64,000 nucleotides of DNA from Branchiostoma floridae (GCF_000003815.2 NC_049987.1:7054609-7118608); one strand, 5' to 3'. Shown: positions 36,201 through 47,347, numbered from the stretch's first letter. The notes: generated by a model not told the origin, from the sequence alone. Made by a program: numbers and translations.

Positions 36201-37939
36201 GTAATTCAGCCCTCCTGCTGCAACATGTACAAAAATCAAATGATTTAATTATTCATTTAATGCTAATTCTAATTCTTGAATGCTAATTCTACACAAGTCT
36301 TTCACTTCCTTCCTTGACTTGGGTGGAACCAAATAAGTCAAGACTGTTTACAACTGTACATTAAGCTATGCCAATTTGATATCATGTCATGAAATTGATG
36401 AAAACATGGATTTTTGTCAACTGAAAATGACAGATCTAACAAGGACAATTAATAACATCAGCTCCCAAACAGTGATTAGGACAGAAAAAATTCAAATCCT
36501 TTAAGTCTTTTGTTTTTTTTAAAATAACATTTGGAGAACCAAGGGAACAAATTGGTGTGGCCTTATCATTATAATATGATTAACTTATCAACTACTAAAT
36601 GCTATTTTGACTGACCTTGATGTTCATGACAATAGACGTGGAGGTGGCCTTGACCTTGAAGGGATGATGGATGAAGGGTCCTTCCCCATCCTCCTCCTCC
36701 GTCACAGGCTTGTTCACTATCTCATCCTCATCCCCAGCCTTCTCCTTCTCCGACAGAAACCTGCAGAACTTGGTCAGCTCCTCCACCGTCTTCCCGCCAC
36801 TCTTCTTGGCTAGTTCTTCCTCAGGGGTCATGGATGGAAGGGGGAGGTGGGCGGGAATCATCCCTGCCCGGAACTGATTGATGGCGTTGGCCCTGGCGAT
36901 CTCCAACAGTTTCGCCTTGTCAATTCTCTCGGTGGGGGACCGTGAGCGAGAGTGGTCGGGTGACCTACTGCGGTGGTGCCTGTCCTTTGCCCTATTTGCG
37001 TACCTTTCACCTGATCTAGATCTGTGCCTATGCTTCTCGTGGGATCTCGATCTATGCCTATATCTATCGTGTGATCCCGATCTATGTCTAGACCTAGATC
37101 TGTGCCTAGATCCCTGCCTTGACCTGGATCTGTGTCTAGATCTGGATCTATGTCTAGAACTTCCTTTATGCTTGTGTTTCTCCCTTGAACTTGACCTATG
37201 CCTATGCTTGTGATGTCTGTCATGTGACTTTGACCTTGATCTTGAGTGCTTCCTAGAACCCGACCCGTGCTCCTGAGATTTTAACCTGTCTTTGGACTGC
37301 GAACGAGATCGACATTCCCCGTCTTCCAAGGAAGAATTAGATTTGGATCTAGACCTAGAAGTTCTTTCTTTATCTTTGTCCTTATCTGAATGGGATTTAC
37401 TCTTCTTGATCCGTCTGCCATCCTTGTCCCTTTCGTGTCTGTGCTTCTTTTTCTTCTTCTTGTGTTTGTGTTTCTTCTTCCTCTTCTTGGAGACGACTGC
37501 CATCTCATCCTCCTCCTCCCCTGAGCTATCCTCCTCATCCTCCTCCGATCCATCTCTCACCACATCCGAGTCCTCCACCCGAGACAGCGACTCCCGGGAC
37601 TTCCTGTCCGATTCGTATCTCCTGTCGCTCTCCGAGGAGCTGCTATCCATCTTCTTTTCCTTCCCTGCCTGATTGGGCTCTCCTTCACTGCCTTGCAAGC
37701 AGGCCGCGGCAACCACTTCTTCCCCAACCTCTGTACTGTCAGGCTGCTTGTCTTCAGAGTCCTGAACGAGTGGGAGGGGTTGCTCTGATAGATTCTGTGT
37801 GGAATTAGCAGGATTAGATGCAGCAACAGGCTCTACAATGTCGTTGAATGCCCCATTATCAGATTGTCTGTCGGTGATAATGACTCTGCGTTGATCATTT
37901 GGAGCACCGTTTTCTTTAGGAGAGGCTTCTTGCTTCTCT
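21105..37939 (-). CDS. SON: SON, nuclear-speckle SR-like splicing cofactor (N-terminal exons outside or unrecognised)
   Basis: SON sits in nuclear speckles, binds RNA and promotes splicing of weak introns. Exons (minus): 36616-37939, 34632-34964, 33608-33670, 33037-33144, 30446-30562, 23475-23622, 22453-22536, 21975-22090, 21105-21239; all AG/GT with matching phases, 808 residues plus one partial codon. Order: acidic Ser-rich stretch, Lys/His-rich block, long RS/RH repeat tract, the conserved block KLLEIARANAINQFRAG to GPFIHHPFKVK, linker FPVSSGSQHR to EWVPVEK, an Ala/Pro-rich tract, SSQIPGQFTGTTGVQLL, a G-patch (MKKMGWKPGEGLGKGQ) and a C-terminal dsRNA-binding domain (GKHPVSALMEICNKRKW to AATVALQAMGLIPKD). 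Stop TAG at 21107-21105. It lacks the huge repetitive region of mammalian SON; the first exon is phase 2 and upstream exons are unidentified. Confidence 0.95.
21302..21499. mobile_element. MITE with ACCTTTATCCG termini in a SON intron
   Basis: The left end GTGACCTTTATCCGCTGGGT and the reverse complement of the right end GTTTACCTTTATCCGTGGGG agree at about 20 of 24 positions. 198 bp. The same terminus recurs as direct copies at about 23215-23245 and 23370-23400. Confidence 0.65.
21975..22536 (-). CDS. SON: SON exons for linker and start of dsRNA-binding domain
   Basis: Exon 22453-22536 reads GLLAQGEKQGKKSGPVP then VIKDTTGKDLS. Exon 21975-22090 reads GKHPVSALMEICNKRKW then MPPEFVLVHDSGPDHKKNF and LFK. 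HPVSALMEICNK and the HDSGPDHKK loop are characteristic of the SON double-stranded-RNA-binding fold. The exons are separated by a 362 bp intron with phase 1. Confidence 0.93.
22655..22800. repeat. Dispersed repeat, copy 2 (first at 10176-10350)
   Basis: Shares CTATATAGCCAGTA, CAGCAGCTGGTTATATTAC and CTTTGCACATCTA with the MSH2-intron copy in the same order. Confidence 0.6.
23104..23412. repeat. Near-identical 155 bp tandem duplication
   Basis: Units 23104-23258 and 23259-23412 differ at only a few positions (for example GAACCCACC/GAATCCACC, AAATAGG/AAAAAGG). Each contains GGACTTTGGCTCGAGAGTGC and ends GGATAAAGGTAAACTAATG. It abuts the G-patch exon donor side within 65 bp. Confidence 0.9.
23475..23622 (-). 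CDS. SON: SON G-patch exon
   Basis: 148 nt: DMFQRLNPVQGGMGMQLM followed by KKMGWKPGEGLGKGQTG and VLEPLTLDVKTDRRG. The spaced glycines GMG, GW, GEGLGKG are the G-patch signature used to engage RNA or DEAH helicases. GC-rich relative to flanks. Acceptor GGCTGCAG, donor GAGAG/GTGCGT. Confidence 0.95.
23666..24030. repeat. Tandem repeat, ~3 diverged units of ~150 bp
   Basis: AGAACATGGCA/AGAACATGGTACACTTTGG, AGAGAAAGAAAGAGTTTTGC and TTCTACATTGTACCTAC type blocks recur near 23678, 23810 and 23978. Confidence 0.6.
24912..25315. repeat. Long diverged palindrome centred at 25100/25101
   Basis: The left arm (24917-25100) and the reverse complement of the right arm (25101-25313) share GGTGGCAGG, TACTACCCTGGGAAA, ATCCCCGCC and CCAGCTGGCC in the same order. 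The centre is AGCGCT with no loop. Arms are unequal (about 184 and 213 bp) through indels, which also break any shared reading frame. A long minus-strand open frame and donor-like GGT/GTAAGTGG are present but I do not call it coding. It lies in the SON intron before the G-patch exon and is GC-rich compared with its surroundings. Confidence 0.7.
27666..27859. mobile_element. Hairpin (fold-back) element in a SON intron
   Basis: The left arm reads TAGTGAAAAAGGTTAAACTT, then AAACTCACCATAAATTTT and CTCCGACCTT. The right arm gives the same on the minus strand with few changes. Arms are about 85 bp, with a short spacer near 27752-27775. No coding potential. Confidence 0.85.
28200..30445. other. SON intron, remaining part without recognisable features
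   Basis: Mostly AT-rich unique sequence. A GC-richer patch at 29400-29550 has a minus-strand TTTCCAG acceptor-like site followed by a short open stretch, but no family match and no good donor; not called as an exon. Confidence 0.4.
30446..30562 (-). CDS. SON: SON exon with IPGQFTGTTGVQLL block
   Basis: 117 nt, 39 codons: IQNWAVSSQIPGQFTGTTG then VQLLSTQELANTGNQAWAKK. This matches vertebrate SIPGQFTGSTGVQVL and ELANTGAQAWIKK. Donor AAAAAG/GTATAC opens a 6.8 kb intron before the G-patch exon. Confidence 0.93.
32785..32979. mobile_element. Terminal-inverted-repeat element in a SON intron
   Basis: The left end TAGTTAACTGTAACATCCAA continues through CACAAAAATTGGACTC. The right end carries the complement, GAGTCCAATTTTTGTG then TTGGATATTACAGTTAA. 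Inverted repeats are about 33 bp with one or two mismatches. A partial relative is at 8777-8926. Confidence 0.75.
33037..33144 (-). CDS. SON: SON helical exon (NPYDVEAMSKIHKAQQQ)
   Basis: 108 nt, 36 codons: LNISAIVGERVKALRQLQ then ANPYDVEAMSKIHKAQQQ. It corresponds to the vertebrate segment around SENAFDLEAMSMLNRAQE. Acceptor CTGTGCAG, donor CAGCAG/GTACTC. Confidence 0.9.
33180..33300 (-). repeat. tRNA-like SINE fragment
   Basis: The minus strand carries a perfect B-box GGTTCGAATCC within CGCGGGTTCGAATCCCGGGA (plus 33224-33243), the T-arm of a tRNA. The rest does not fold as a full tRNA by eye, so a tRNA-derived repeat is more likely than a tRNA gene. Confidence 0.5.
33608..33670 (-). CDS. 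SON: SON short linker exon
   Basis: 63 nt reading TQKESAPVKPTAKTQANNN then IQ, phase 0 at both ends, acceptor TTTGCCCAG and donor ACAG/GTGTGA. Weakly conserved; placed by phase, order and splice sites. Confidence 0.75.
34375..34492. mobile_element. 118 bp near-perfect hairpin element
   Basis: Arms of about 50 bp: TAGCCTGGGTACCATCTGAT then CTGCCAGGGCTCCTT on the left and its complement on the right, with a loop around CCTAAAAAAAACAATTTTAA. Found between two SON exons. A single diverged arm recurs at about 55255-55310. Confidence 0.85.
34632..34964 (-). CDS. SON: SON linker exon with Ala/Pro-rich tract
   Basis: 333 nt, phase 0 at both ends. DAVARTPLNAQQLAAQKAEL leads into the conserved FPVSSGSQHRIKELEWVPVEK, then a low-complexity AAAPAAPAAPAAPPATSPPP stretch and VEQPPPVPVPPPEAKAEQQ. 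Donor CAACAG/GTGGGA. GC content is clearly higher than in neighbouring introns. Confidence 0.9.
36616..37939 (-). CDS. SON: SON large SR-rich exon
   Basis: 1324 nt, 441 whole codons. It opens EKQEASPKENGAPNDQRR after acceptor TTTTACAG, then an acidic stretch (SEEDEEDSSGEEEDEMA), a KKRKKKHKHKKKKKKHRH basic block, then about 140 residues of RHRSRSRHRSRS-type repeats with YRHRSRSHEKHRHRSRSGER units. It ends in the conserved SON block with EELAKKSGGKTVEELTKF and EGPFIHHPFKVK. Donor ATCAAG/GTCAGT. Vertebrate SON packs a far longer repeat region into its equivalent exon. Confidence 0.93.
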
Positions 37940-40009
37940 CTGTAAAAGATAAGAAAGAATACATGAGTATTGCAAGTAAAAACAGTTAACATTAGCCTGA
38001 TTAAATCTCATTTATAGCAGCCTGCCCAACTTCCGGCCAGCCTCTAGCCTCTCCTGCCTCCCTCTGCGGGAAGGGGCCAGTTACAGTCCTGGACAGACTT
38101 CCTCAACATCATTAAACATCAGCTTCACCAACGGCACATGTATGAAAATGGAGTCAATGGTCACAAAATAATATTCTTACAGGTGGGATTGTCTTTAGAA
38201 GAACAACAGGACCAGTACATATACCTGACATATACAAAGAAAGGCCCTTTATAAACATACATCATGTACAGGCAATCTGAGATGACACATACAAATGGCA
38301 ATTGAGTCAAGCGTCTCTCTCCCGACAGAAAAGGTCATGCTACCAATTTGGACTTTAATCTTGGCGGAGAACAATTACATTAATACTGTCCTGCAGACAT
38401 GCTCCTTGCCTTGACCCCCAGATCCATATCAAGGGAATCTGTCCAATGTGGATACAAGTACAGATTGTACAGGAACATCACAAGGCAGACTGCTAACAGG
38501 TGGTTTTACATGTTCAGTACACTTGGAAGACAACTTTCAGGTACATTTTTACATAAACAAATCTACAGTTAAGCATTCTTCTTCATTCATGTGACTTTAA
38601 TGTTAGGACATTTTCAGCTGATAAAGAAATATACAATCCTGCCATGTTGAGTATAAATGTTTGCCAGTGTTTCAAAATCTTAGAATCTGGGAAACCCAAA
38701 TGAAAAATGCTACTTCCTGAGTCAGAAGTCTGGACACGATGTTTGTATATTGAAAAAAATAAACTTCCAAAAAAAAGGAACGTTAACTTTTCATGAAGAA
38801 CATATTCATGTACATTTGTACTGCATGTCACAATGCTATAGGATGTCAGACGCTTCAGCCTTTTACTAGTACCAACTTGGTCTATGGCTGATCAGACCAA
38901 CTCAGACCAATACTTGGGTCAACTGGGACCAACATCCCAACACTAACTCCAACTCTAACCATTGCCTTGGCTGAGTTGACCAGGGCATTGGGCCAAGTTG
39001 CCTAGGCCAGGTTGGTAAAAGGCCAAATCGTCCTGATCCCCTCTACAGTACCTGACAGTCATCACCTCTGCTTGGTTTCACCAAAAGTTGACAAAAACAC
39101 AACCCTATGGCTATGCAGTGTGCCAGGCTGGAAGATTGGCAAAAGAAACAGACCAATCTAATCCCCCAGCATTACTCCCAATAAAATTGATCCATGTCTA
39201 CCTGTGCAAATTAGATTTTACCCCAGGCTACAACTCCGGGCTCAATCCAGCTCGCCGAGCTGATTGAACGCGTACACGGACATTGCTCTTCAAATTGGAT
39301 GGGACCTTTGATCCCGACTGTGTCAATCTGTTTCCCCGCTCCTGACCAAGTACGGTCAATGTTACCACATCGGCACATGTCCAGTCCTTTTAGCTTGCTG
39401 GGATAAAGGCAGCAATGAGGTGTAACAACCTTTAAAATCTGTAGAAATACTGGATATTTCTCAGCACAACATCACTGCTTTTATAAAGAAAGACAGTTTT
39501 AGGATTTTGAATAAGACAGAGTATGGTCAATGTTACCACATCGGCACATGTCCAGTCCTTTTACCATGCTGGGATAAAGCAGCAATGGGGTGTAACAACC
39601 TTCAGAATCTGTAGAAATACTGGATATTTCTCAGCACACAGAAGCTTCACTGCTTTTATTAAAAAAAGCACTTTAAGGATTTTGAAAAGGAATACTAGAC
39701 TTTAGAGAAAATCAACTTTTTGCACTGTAAAATGACTCTAACAGTTAAAATATACCAACAGCCTTCCATATGTTATTTGCTGCAATATTGCAGAACACAA
39801 TTTTCACTGTATTGATCGCAACCTAAATATATTTGAAGATTTTATTCACATTTTACTCCCATGCTGCTACATGCATATTGTGTAATAAAACAATATTGCA
39901 CCAGCTCCTGTGTGATATTGATCTTCAGAACCCAAAATATAGGCCCAGTATAGGGAACTTGTGTCTGACATATCAACTATAAAACTCTAGTGCACAAGAA
40001 GAGATAGTC
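37940..40009. other. Upstream of the SON SR-rich exon: no exon recognised
   Basis: The acceptor of the 36616-37939 exon is at 37940-37941, so this is intron. Apart from the 171 bp tandem duplication at 39354-39695 and a GACCAA/TTGGTC-rich patch at 38876-39025, I see no coding or RNA feature. Confidence 0.4.
39354..39695. repeat. 171 bp tandem duplication
   Basis: Two copies begin GGTCAATGTTACCACATCGG (39354 and 39525) and continue through CATGTCCAGTCCTTTTA, AATACTGGATATTTCTCAGC and CTGCTTTTAT. High identity with small indels. Confidence 0.9.
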
Positions 40010-40215
40010 TAAATTTTAATGTTCACGGTTTTTGTTGTATGAGTATTTACTGGTACCTCTTCACCGCGGAATTAAAACTACAGTAACTGTAAAATCCTTG
40101 TTCTGTCTTCTGCCCACCTACCCCCTTCTTTCAACCATGAACCAAAAACCACCACCTATACTCTTTTTCTCCCTATCACATAATTAACTTACCACTAACG
40201 TAAAGGCATGAACAG
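40010..40215. mobile_element. MITE copy 3 (CTGTAAATG family), old
   Basis: Contains TTAATGTTCACGGTTTTTG, CTTCACCGCGGAATTAAAAC and a degenerate GGCATGAACAG/TA right end. The left terminus is eroded. Shares an internal TCTTCTGCCCACCTACCC variant with copies 15266-15479 and 59178-59408. Confidence 0.55.
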
Positions 40216-42046
40216 TAGTTTTGACATCTTAAGGACATGTAAATAAGTACTGTATGCCCTGTGCAAATTAGGAGCAAACGTATGTACATACTTCAGACTT
40301 GGTGCCGCTTGGGGAAAAAGAGAGATGCTTTATCATCCCCAGCAGACAGAGCAGGTAATTAAAACATCCAAGACACCAAGATGCGTCCTGACAGAATGAT
40401 GAATCCTCTCCCACCAGGTAAATATGAGGCAGGTATAAATAGACTAGTCTACAAGCAGGATGCTTTCTCCTGTAGGAATCAGAGGCGGGGAGTAAAGCCT
40501 GAGCACAGAGAGAGTTTGGCAGTGGTGCTAAACCTAATATTGGAAGATATATCACCAATTTTGGGATGTAATGAAAGAGCGGGACTGAGTCTACTACTGG
40601 TAATGAATGTTGGACAATGTGATTTATTGATGTTCCTGCTAGATAGAGTTGACAGTAATATAGATTCAGCTGAAATTCAAACAAAGCACCTTAGGCTACA
40701 ATGCATGATTGTTATTCTACAAAAAATGACCATTATGGAGATATAACGAACACAAAGATTTAAATTATATTTAACTTTTAATATCATAAGTGTCTTGAGG
40801 CATATGATCTAAGATACACATGGGCTCAAAAGCTGTCTACAGCTTCAGGACCCATTCCTCCATATTAATTTGCTTACTGGGACAGAAAAAAATATCCATC
40901 AAACAAATTTAAACCTGGAAACAGCCCTGCATTGGAAACGGGTTAAGATTAAATATTTGACATATTGTATCTTTGCCAAGATTTGACAAAATCGTAAACA
41001 TTGCCAGTTAAGTACAATCATCCCCAACTCCCCTACATTCATGTACAAAATTAACTTTGACTTTGACTTTGACAGTAACATATGACAATGTACTGTTATG
41101 TAAAGAAACCAATATGATGAATGGTTTTTTTTTATTACAATAGTAGACTGGCATGCAGTCTTGTTGGCTTAATGCTGCTTCCAACACTAGACTGTCCCAC
41201 GAGGCAGTAACGTCAGCAAACAAGACTGGATTACAGGCTACTCTTTAACAACTCAAGGTTGCATTTCAGAAAACAGCAAGATAACAAGTCCTAGTCAGTC
41301 TGATTACCACAGTGCTTATATACAATCAGTGGTTCATCTGTAGCCGTATTACGTTTTTAATTTTCTCCACCAAGGCCATACCGTATTACAGCTATTGGGA
41401 ACAGTGCCTCTAAAGATTAGAGTTACACGCAGGTAGGTTATGGCCTCCTTCAGTCAATATTGACCATGGTAAAATCCTAATTGATGCAGGTAATTTAACT
41501 AGCAACCTGTAAAACTCCAACTTCAAACCAAACCCCCTCATCCTGTCCAAATATTCTCCCAGCCTTATCACTTGCAGACTGAAGTAACAGTTGTAAATCA
41601 GCTCCCCCACAAAAGTGCCACATTCTGTAGTACTGTTATCCCTTGACCATGATAGGCAGAGTAAGATCCTCTACTGATGCACTTCAAAGCCACCAGGCCT
41701 AACCCTGCACAATCTTCAAACACTTGAAATGTAATCAATAACCCTAGAGCCAAGTTGAGGGATGTACTGGGTAGAGATAAGTAGAGAAGATTACATGAAG
41801 GTTACAGCTTCCTCCCACCTTCACTACCTGTGCATTACAGTAGATGAGAGCCTTAAGTTAAAGGGCTTAGTTCTAATATTACGTGGTTTAAGTTATATGG
41901 GCTTAGTTCTAAAGTTTGGCCACCCTATAATGCTGCCAACGCAACTTGTAAAAGATTTTTTGCACAGCTTCTGCGCATCTAAAGGGAGAATAGAGTAACA
42001 GTGAGGTTCAAGTGCCACCAACTGACCAGTCCAACTGGTCCAGACC

Positions 42047-42200
42047 TTTTGGCTCAGCGGTTATGGCGTTGCGTTAGTAAGCTGGCAGGCCTAGGTTCAA
42101 ATCCCGGAAGTTAGGAGACTGTTGCCTATTTTGTTTCACCTTTCCTTGGGAGCAGTCATTACTGGACTCTATGGCATTGGGCCATCAAAACCAGACATTA
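42047..42200 (+). repeat. tRNA-derived SINE
   Basis: An A-box-like TTGGCTCAGCGGTTATGG at about 42049-42066 and a B-box GGTTCAAATCC at 42094-42104 are about 45 bp apart, as in a tRNA promoter. It is followed by a non-tRNA body (GTTTCACCTTTCCTTGGGAG). Confidence 0.65.
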
Positions 42201-44284
42201 TTCCTGAAAGATCTCAATTAACTTTGTCGAATATCACTAAAACTGCAAAAGTTTTATAACAGAGATAAAGATAACACAATATTGAGGGAGACATGCCCTT
42301 TCCACTGACACAGAGGGAAGCATGCTTCAAATCACTTTCTACTGGAATGTGAAACTGAACTTGTCTATCATCATGACAATCACATTAATATGTCTTTCAT
42401 GTATTTTGTGGACAAACTTTCACAAACATAAACAATACAACAGCCAACTCTAACCCATTATCTATAAAAACTACCCACATGTACATTTGTACAGCATGCT
42501 CATTACCTGGTGCAGCAACAATCAGCCAGCTCCAATCCAAAAAGCCAAAGCAGACAGTACATATCTGTAACAGTTCATCTACATGTATCTGTGCCTACAG
42601 TACCCAAGTCATGATAGACAATCTCTCATCTGCCTACAACCAAAAAAACTGATACATTTCTGATGCTAAATGGTTACCTGAACACTGGAGACAGTTACAG
42701 TCTGTATTCAGCACTCATGTCCTATTCACCTTTACCTCAGCCTAACTGATGTCATACATAGTTACTTGTCTGTCTGTATAAATAACCCAGATACCTGGCA
42801 TGAGGCTCCACCCAGATAGCAATAAACCTGCAGAAGTCATGACCTTCCTTTAGTCATCAGCAGATGAACTAAAGCCACCGACTATGATAGTCGGCACTAT
42901 GATAGAGGCATCGATGCTCCAGAATAAAAGGCTAAGGAATGGTACCCCATAGTTTATGGACAAATGTATATATATACTATATCTTGTACAGATTTCAGGC
43001 TTGTAACATTATTCTTTATTGATAATAATCTTGGAGACGCCAAGCGCAAGACAAAAGGTTATGAATTAAACGATTACTCACAAAAATTCTAATAGGAAGA
43101 AACCGCACAAAACTTAGATTAGAAAGCACAATCAGTAAAGTAGGTATCTCACTAAAGCTGTTACAGTGGCACATTGGCGTCGTTGCTCAGCTTGCTGCAT
43201 ACAGACAATTTTGCCGGGCGCTCAGCAAATTTCATCAATGAAAAATGAATATTTTAATGCTTCGTGTGTTTCCTTGTCTTTTAAGTCATACTTGTACATT
43301 TTGTATGATAAGGTAAAGAGTAACCCAAATCCAATTCAGGATGCAAGTGACGACACCAACATGCTAAAGCTCCAACGAAAATTCTGCCTAAGTCACCTTG
43401 CAGAAACACCATTACTGAGGAAAGGGCAAATCTGCAGCAATCCCTTCAGACTAATACATACCAATCTGTGTGTCCTTACGTACGCTGTAGGCAGCTGGGC
43501 TTCAAAAGGCCAAATAGTCATCATCTATTCATACCATCATCAGTAACCAATTAGACCTCCAAAACCTCCATCTCCTTGACATTCAAGGTGCTATTAACGA
43601 GTACTTATCTATTCTCATTTTACAATATCTTTCAGCATCATATAGGATGAGTGGCTGTATCAAACCAGAAAGCAGAAAAGGTAGATTTTCATGCGCATCA
43701 GCATGTTTGATCCAAAGAAATACCTTTTTTTTCTTCTGGCCAATACGTGTACATGTGACATAGGAAATCAAACAGTCAAACTGTTGAATTTAGACCCAAG
43801 ATAACATTTGTTTATAACTACCTCACCCATAGTGATATACCTGTAATGAATATGCATACAGTGGTATGCTACATTTCTTATTACATTCTTTTTTTCAGCC
43901 AAGCTATGATTAAAGAAATACCAACCACTGTACATGCAACATGTATATTGTTAGTGCTTTAAAGTAAGACAAATAGCTCAGCTGTATATGGCTTTTGGGT
44001 TGTACTCAGATTGTATTTTCCAAGCATAGGGATTTTGGTTAGGGGCTAGAAACTGCCCTGAATGGAGACTGTTTGCTGCCCAGACAGACATGGGAGGACC
44101 TAAGTCTAAGTAAATCTAGAAGTGGTTACAGCATTTTTGTTTGCCTCCCTCCACGAAGACAAAAACTAGCCACTACTACAGGGCAGGTCATATATCAATC
44201 CGTCAGCAGTTTCATCTGTCACATTTTAGAACCATCTGTCAGTAAAAATCTAGCTCTGGTATGCAAAATATTTCTAGTGCTTTA

Positions 44285-44895
44285 CAACAATACGGTACAT
44301 GTATATGGCATAAAACCTTGCAAGAGCCCCTCGACTAAAACTTCAGTCTACTTGGAGAACACTGAAATTGTCCATGAGAAAGGCCAAGTCTGGTTAGAAA
44401 GGGGGATGTAGTTAAAAACAATACGGTACATGTATGCTGCATAAAACCTTGCAAGTTTGAGCCAGAAACCCCTCCCCGGCTGAAACCTCAGTCTACACAT
44501 GTACTTGCAGAACACAGAAATTGTCCTTCAGGAAGGCCAGGTCTGGTTAGTGAGGGGGATGTAGTTAAAAACGATAATTGGTACATGTATGTGACATAAA
44601 ACAATACAAGTACATGTACATGTATGTGACATAAAACCTTACAATTTTCTGCCCCCTGACTGAAACTTCTGCTTGGAGAACACAGAAATTGTCCTTGAGG
44701 AAGGCCAGGTCTGGTTAGTGAGGGGGATGTAGCTAAAAACAATACTGTACATGTATGTGACATAAAACAATACATGTATGCAGCATAAAACCTTGCAAGT
44801 TTGAGGCAGAAACCCCTCCCCAGCTGAAACTTCTACTGGGAGAACACAGAAATTGTCCTTGAGGAAGGCCAGGTCTGGTTAGGGAGGGGGATGGA
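44285..44895. repeat. Tandem repeat of four ~150-160 bp units
   Basis: AACAATACGGTACATGTATG, CATAAAACCTTGCAAG, CCCCTCCCCGGCTGAAAC, ACACAGAAATTGTCC and AGGCCAGGTCTGGTTAG blocks recur in order four times with small indels. Confidence 0.85.
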
Positions 44896-45402
44896 TGAGG
44901 CAGTGCTGAACAGGTGGGAGATGAAGTTTTATTGGTGATTACAGCAGGTGATTACCAGGTTCCACTGCCTGCCTGTCTGACGGATGCCTTTTTATGGAGA
45001 AACCTGCCGCTTGGCAGAAATTGATCCTAAAACAATAACAACACTTTGAGCTATTACCAAGTACGTACGTACGTGAATGATGTCTCCTGTAAATGTATAT
45101 AAATATGCATGAAATGAGCCTTTCTCAATCACCATCTGTGCACAAATAATGTTATGCACAAGCCTATTCATGTAGATATACACATATTTAGTACTACAGT
45201 ACCAGTATGTAAGAAAGTCTTTTGTACATTTCTGTTGTGCTAAGTGTACACAACAATCCAATGAAACCTTTTTCAGTGACCAAGATTCGACAAGCATATT
45301 ATGTTTTTCTATCAATCAATCAATAGACTGACTGGCCCTGTTGTCAGTTACCGGTACTACAGCACTACTACCTTGAATGTAACAACTCTCATAATTCCAC
45401 CA

Positions 45403-45560
45403 GGTGCCATGATACAGCCATACAAAAACTGTCATTGTTATAGAAGCCTTCTCAAGATTGTCTTGTATACCTTAATATCTGGAGAGAATATACCTCAGGA
45501 TTACTGAATCAGATGCTGCATTGGTACATCTCTTCAAATCACTTTAAATTCATGTCTTTT
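45403..45560. repeat. Dispersed repeat, copy B
   Basis: Matches 6685-6835: GGTGCCATGATACAGCCA, AGCCTTCTCAAGATTGTCTT, ATACCTCAGGATTACTGA, CATTGGTACATCTCTT, in order. Confidence 0.6.
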
Positions 45561-46120
45561 TTCTTATCTGGCAGTATATATGGCATCTGGTGGAATTATA
45601 AGAGTACATGTAACTTAATTTTACATGTATTGGGTCCAGTAATTACATGTATTGTCAATACGTAAAAGACAGCAAAATGGGCAATGTTTGAATGCCTAGA
45701 ATGAACCATAAAAATCACTTTCTGCCAAGTTAACAAATAAATGAAATCCATGAAATATATGTGCAGGTATCACAATTAAGTTTTTCCATACATCTTCCCA
45801 TCAAAAGTTGCATTTATCTTCACCTCGGTATCACATTTTCAGTTTAATGACAGAAACAATTTCACCTCCCCACACAGAAGACCATGAAAGTCAGGCTATG
45901 TAGGAAAAGTTACAGGCAGTATTAGGAAGTAATTTCAAGGGTCAGTTCCGACTGGAGGAAGATACATGAGGTAGGGTCCCGCTGCTGACAGGTGGTTGTC
46001 AGGTGGATACAGGAACCCCTACAGAGCAGGTAACCTCTACGTGGAAAACTAATCAGTTGTGAAATAGCCCAGTGTAAACAACTGACTGGTCTGCCCTCTT
46101 TCATTATCCGTGCATTTACA

Positions 46121-46845
46121 TGCTCTTCTAACTACACATCATTTGGTAACAAGTCAAGATGAGGTCAGAGTCTGGGTACCACAAAATGCAACCATGTTTT
46201 TAACAGCTCTTCTCTGTATACAGCAAAGAGATTTCAACTTCAACTTCAAGATCTAATATTCGCAAACTGACTAAAAATCATTGGATATCTAAATCATCTT
46301 ACACTAATAAAACAAGAAATAAACGTACATGACGTGATACAATTGTACATAATATCATTTTATAGGCACTAGCTCAGAAATAAAATTGATGATGACTTTA
46401 GAGTAGCCTAACGACAGTTTATTTATATGGCTGCCTGATTCTTCATCACAATGCAATGCTTATGCTCTTCTAACTACACATCATTTGGCAACAAGTCAAG
46501 ATGAGGTCAGAGTCTGGGTACCACAAAATGCAACTATGTTTTTAAACAGCTCTTCTCTTTACGCAGCAAAGAGATTTCAAGATCTAAGATTTGCAGTTAA
46601 AACTGACAAAAAATCAATCAGCAAAGAGATTCCAAGATCTAAGATTTGCAGTTAAAAGTGACAAAAAAATCAAATTATGGATATCTAAATCATCTTACAC
46701 TGATCAAACAAGTAATAAACATACATGACGTGATACAAATGCAGACAATATCATTTTATAGAAAGACACTAACTCGGAAACAAAATTGATGATGGCTTAA
46801 GAGAAGCCTAATGACAGTTTATATAGCTGTCTGATTCTTCCGCAC
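46121..46845. repeat. 342 bp tandem duplication
   Basis: Copies start at TGCTCTTCTAACTACACATC (46121 and 46463) and run through GATGAGGTCAGAGTCTGGGT, GATATCTAAATCATCTTACA and ACATGACGTGATACAA. The second copy has an extra internal duplication of GCAAAGAGATTCCAAGATCT type sequence. Confidence 0.9.
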
Positions 46846-47347
46846 AATATAATCATAACTTTACAATTTCATTTCAAGTTTCATCCCTTGAAACAAACAC
46901 ATCTCCATTTTGTTGTGGACACTAAACCATGATGACGTGCCTGATACCAGTTACACGTTTGGCACAGTTACATGTAGGAGATCCCAATTCCCACTGTTGT
47001 TGGACAATGTACAAATCCAAGGGCAGTCATTTAATTACAGCCAGTCTCAGCAAAATCCCCCTTGGACCATGAATGATGAAGGACCTTCCTTCCTCCCAAT
47101 TCCCCTTCATTGAGCAATCAGGACTTAAATCCTCTGAGATGACCTTGCTGAGTATTGGGTCACTTGGGGACCCTCAATTGTTCCAGGAATAGAACCAGAC
47201 CAGTCTCAACGGTACTAATCAATCATAATTCTGTTTAATCTCCGCCATCAGAACCAGTAGCCTGTTGGGATATATCTCATAGCATACAGTAGTAGTCATA
47301 CTCATAGGTGTAGAAGAAAAATAAAGGTCTTCTTTGTAAAGGAATTT

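Noticed and set aside
36858-37672. Asp/Leu- and Ser/Leu-rich frames on both strands over the SR exon
   Set aside because: Out-of-frame readings of the RS repeat; the true frame matches SON and its splice sites.
40268-40746. Overlapping open frames of 138 (minus) and 121 (plus) codons
   Set aside because: No protein family recognised, no splice context, hydrophobic random-looking composition on the minus strand.
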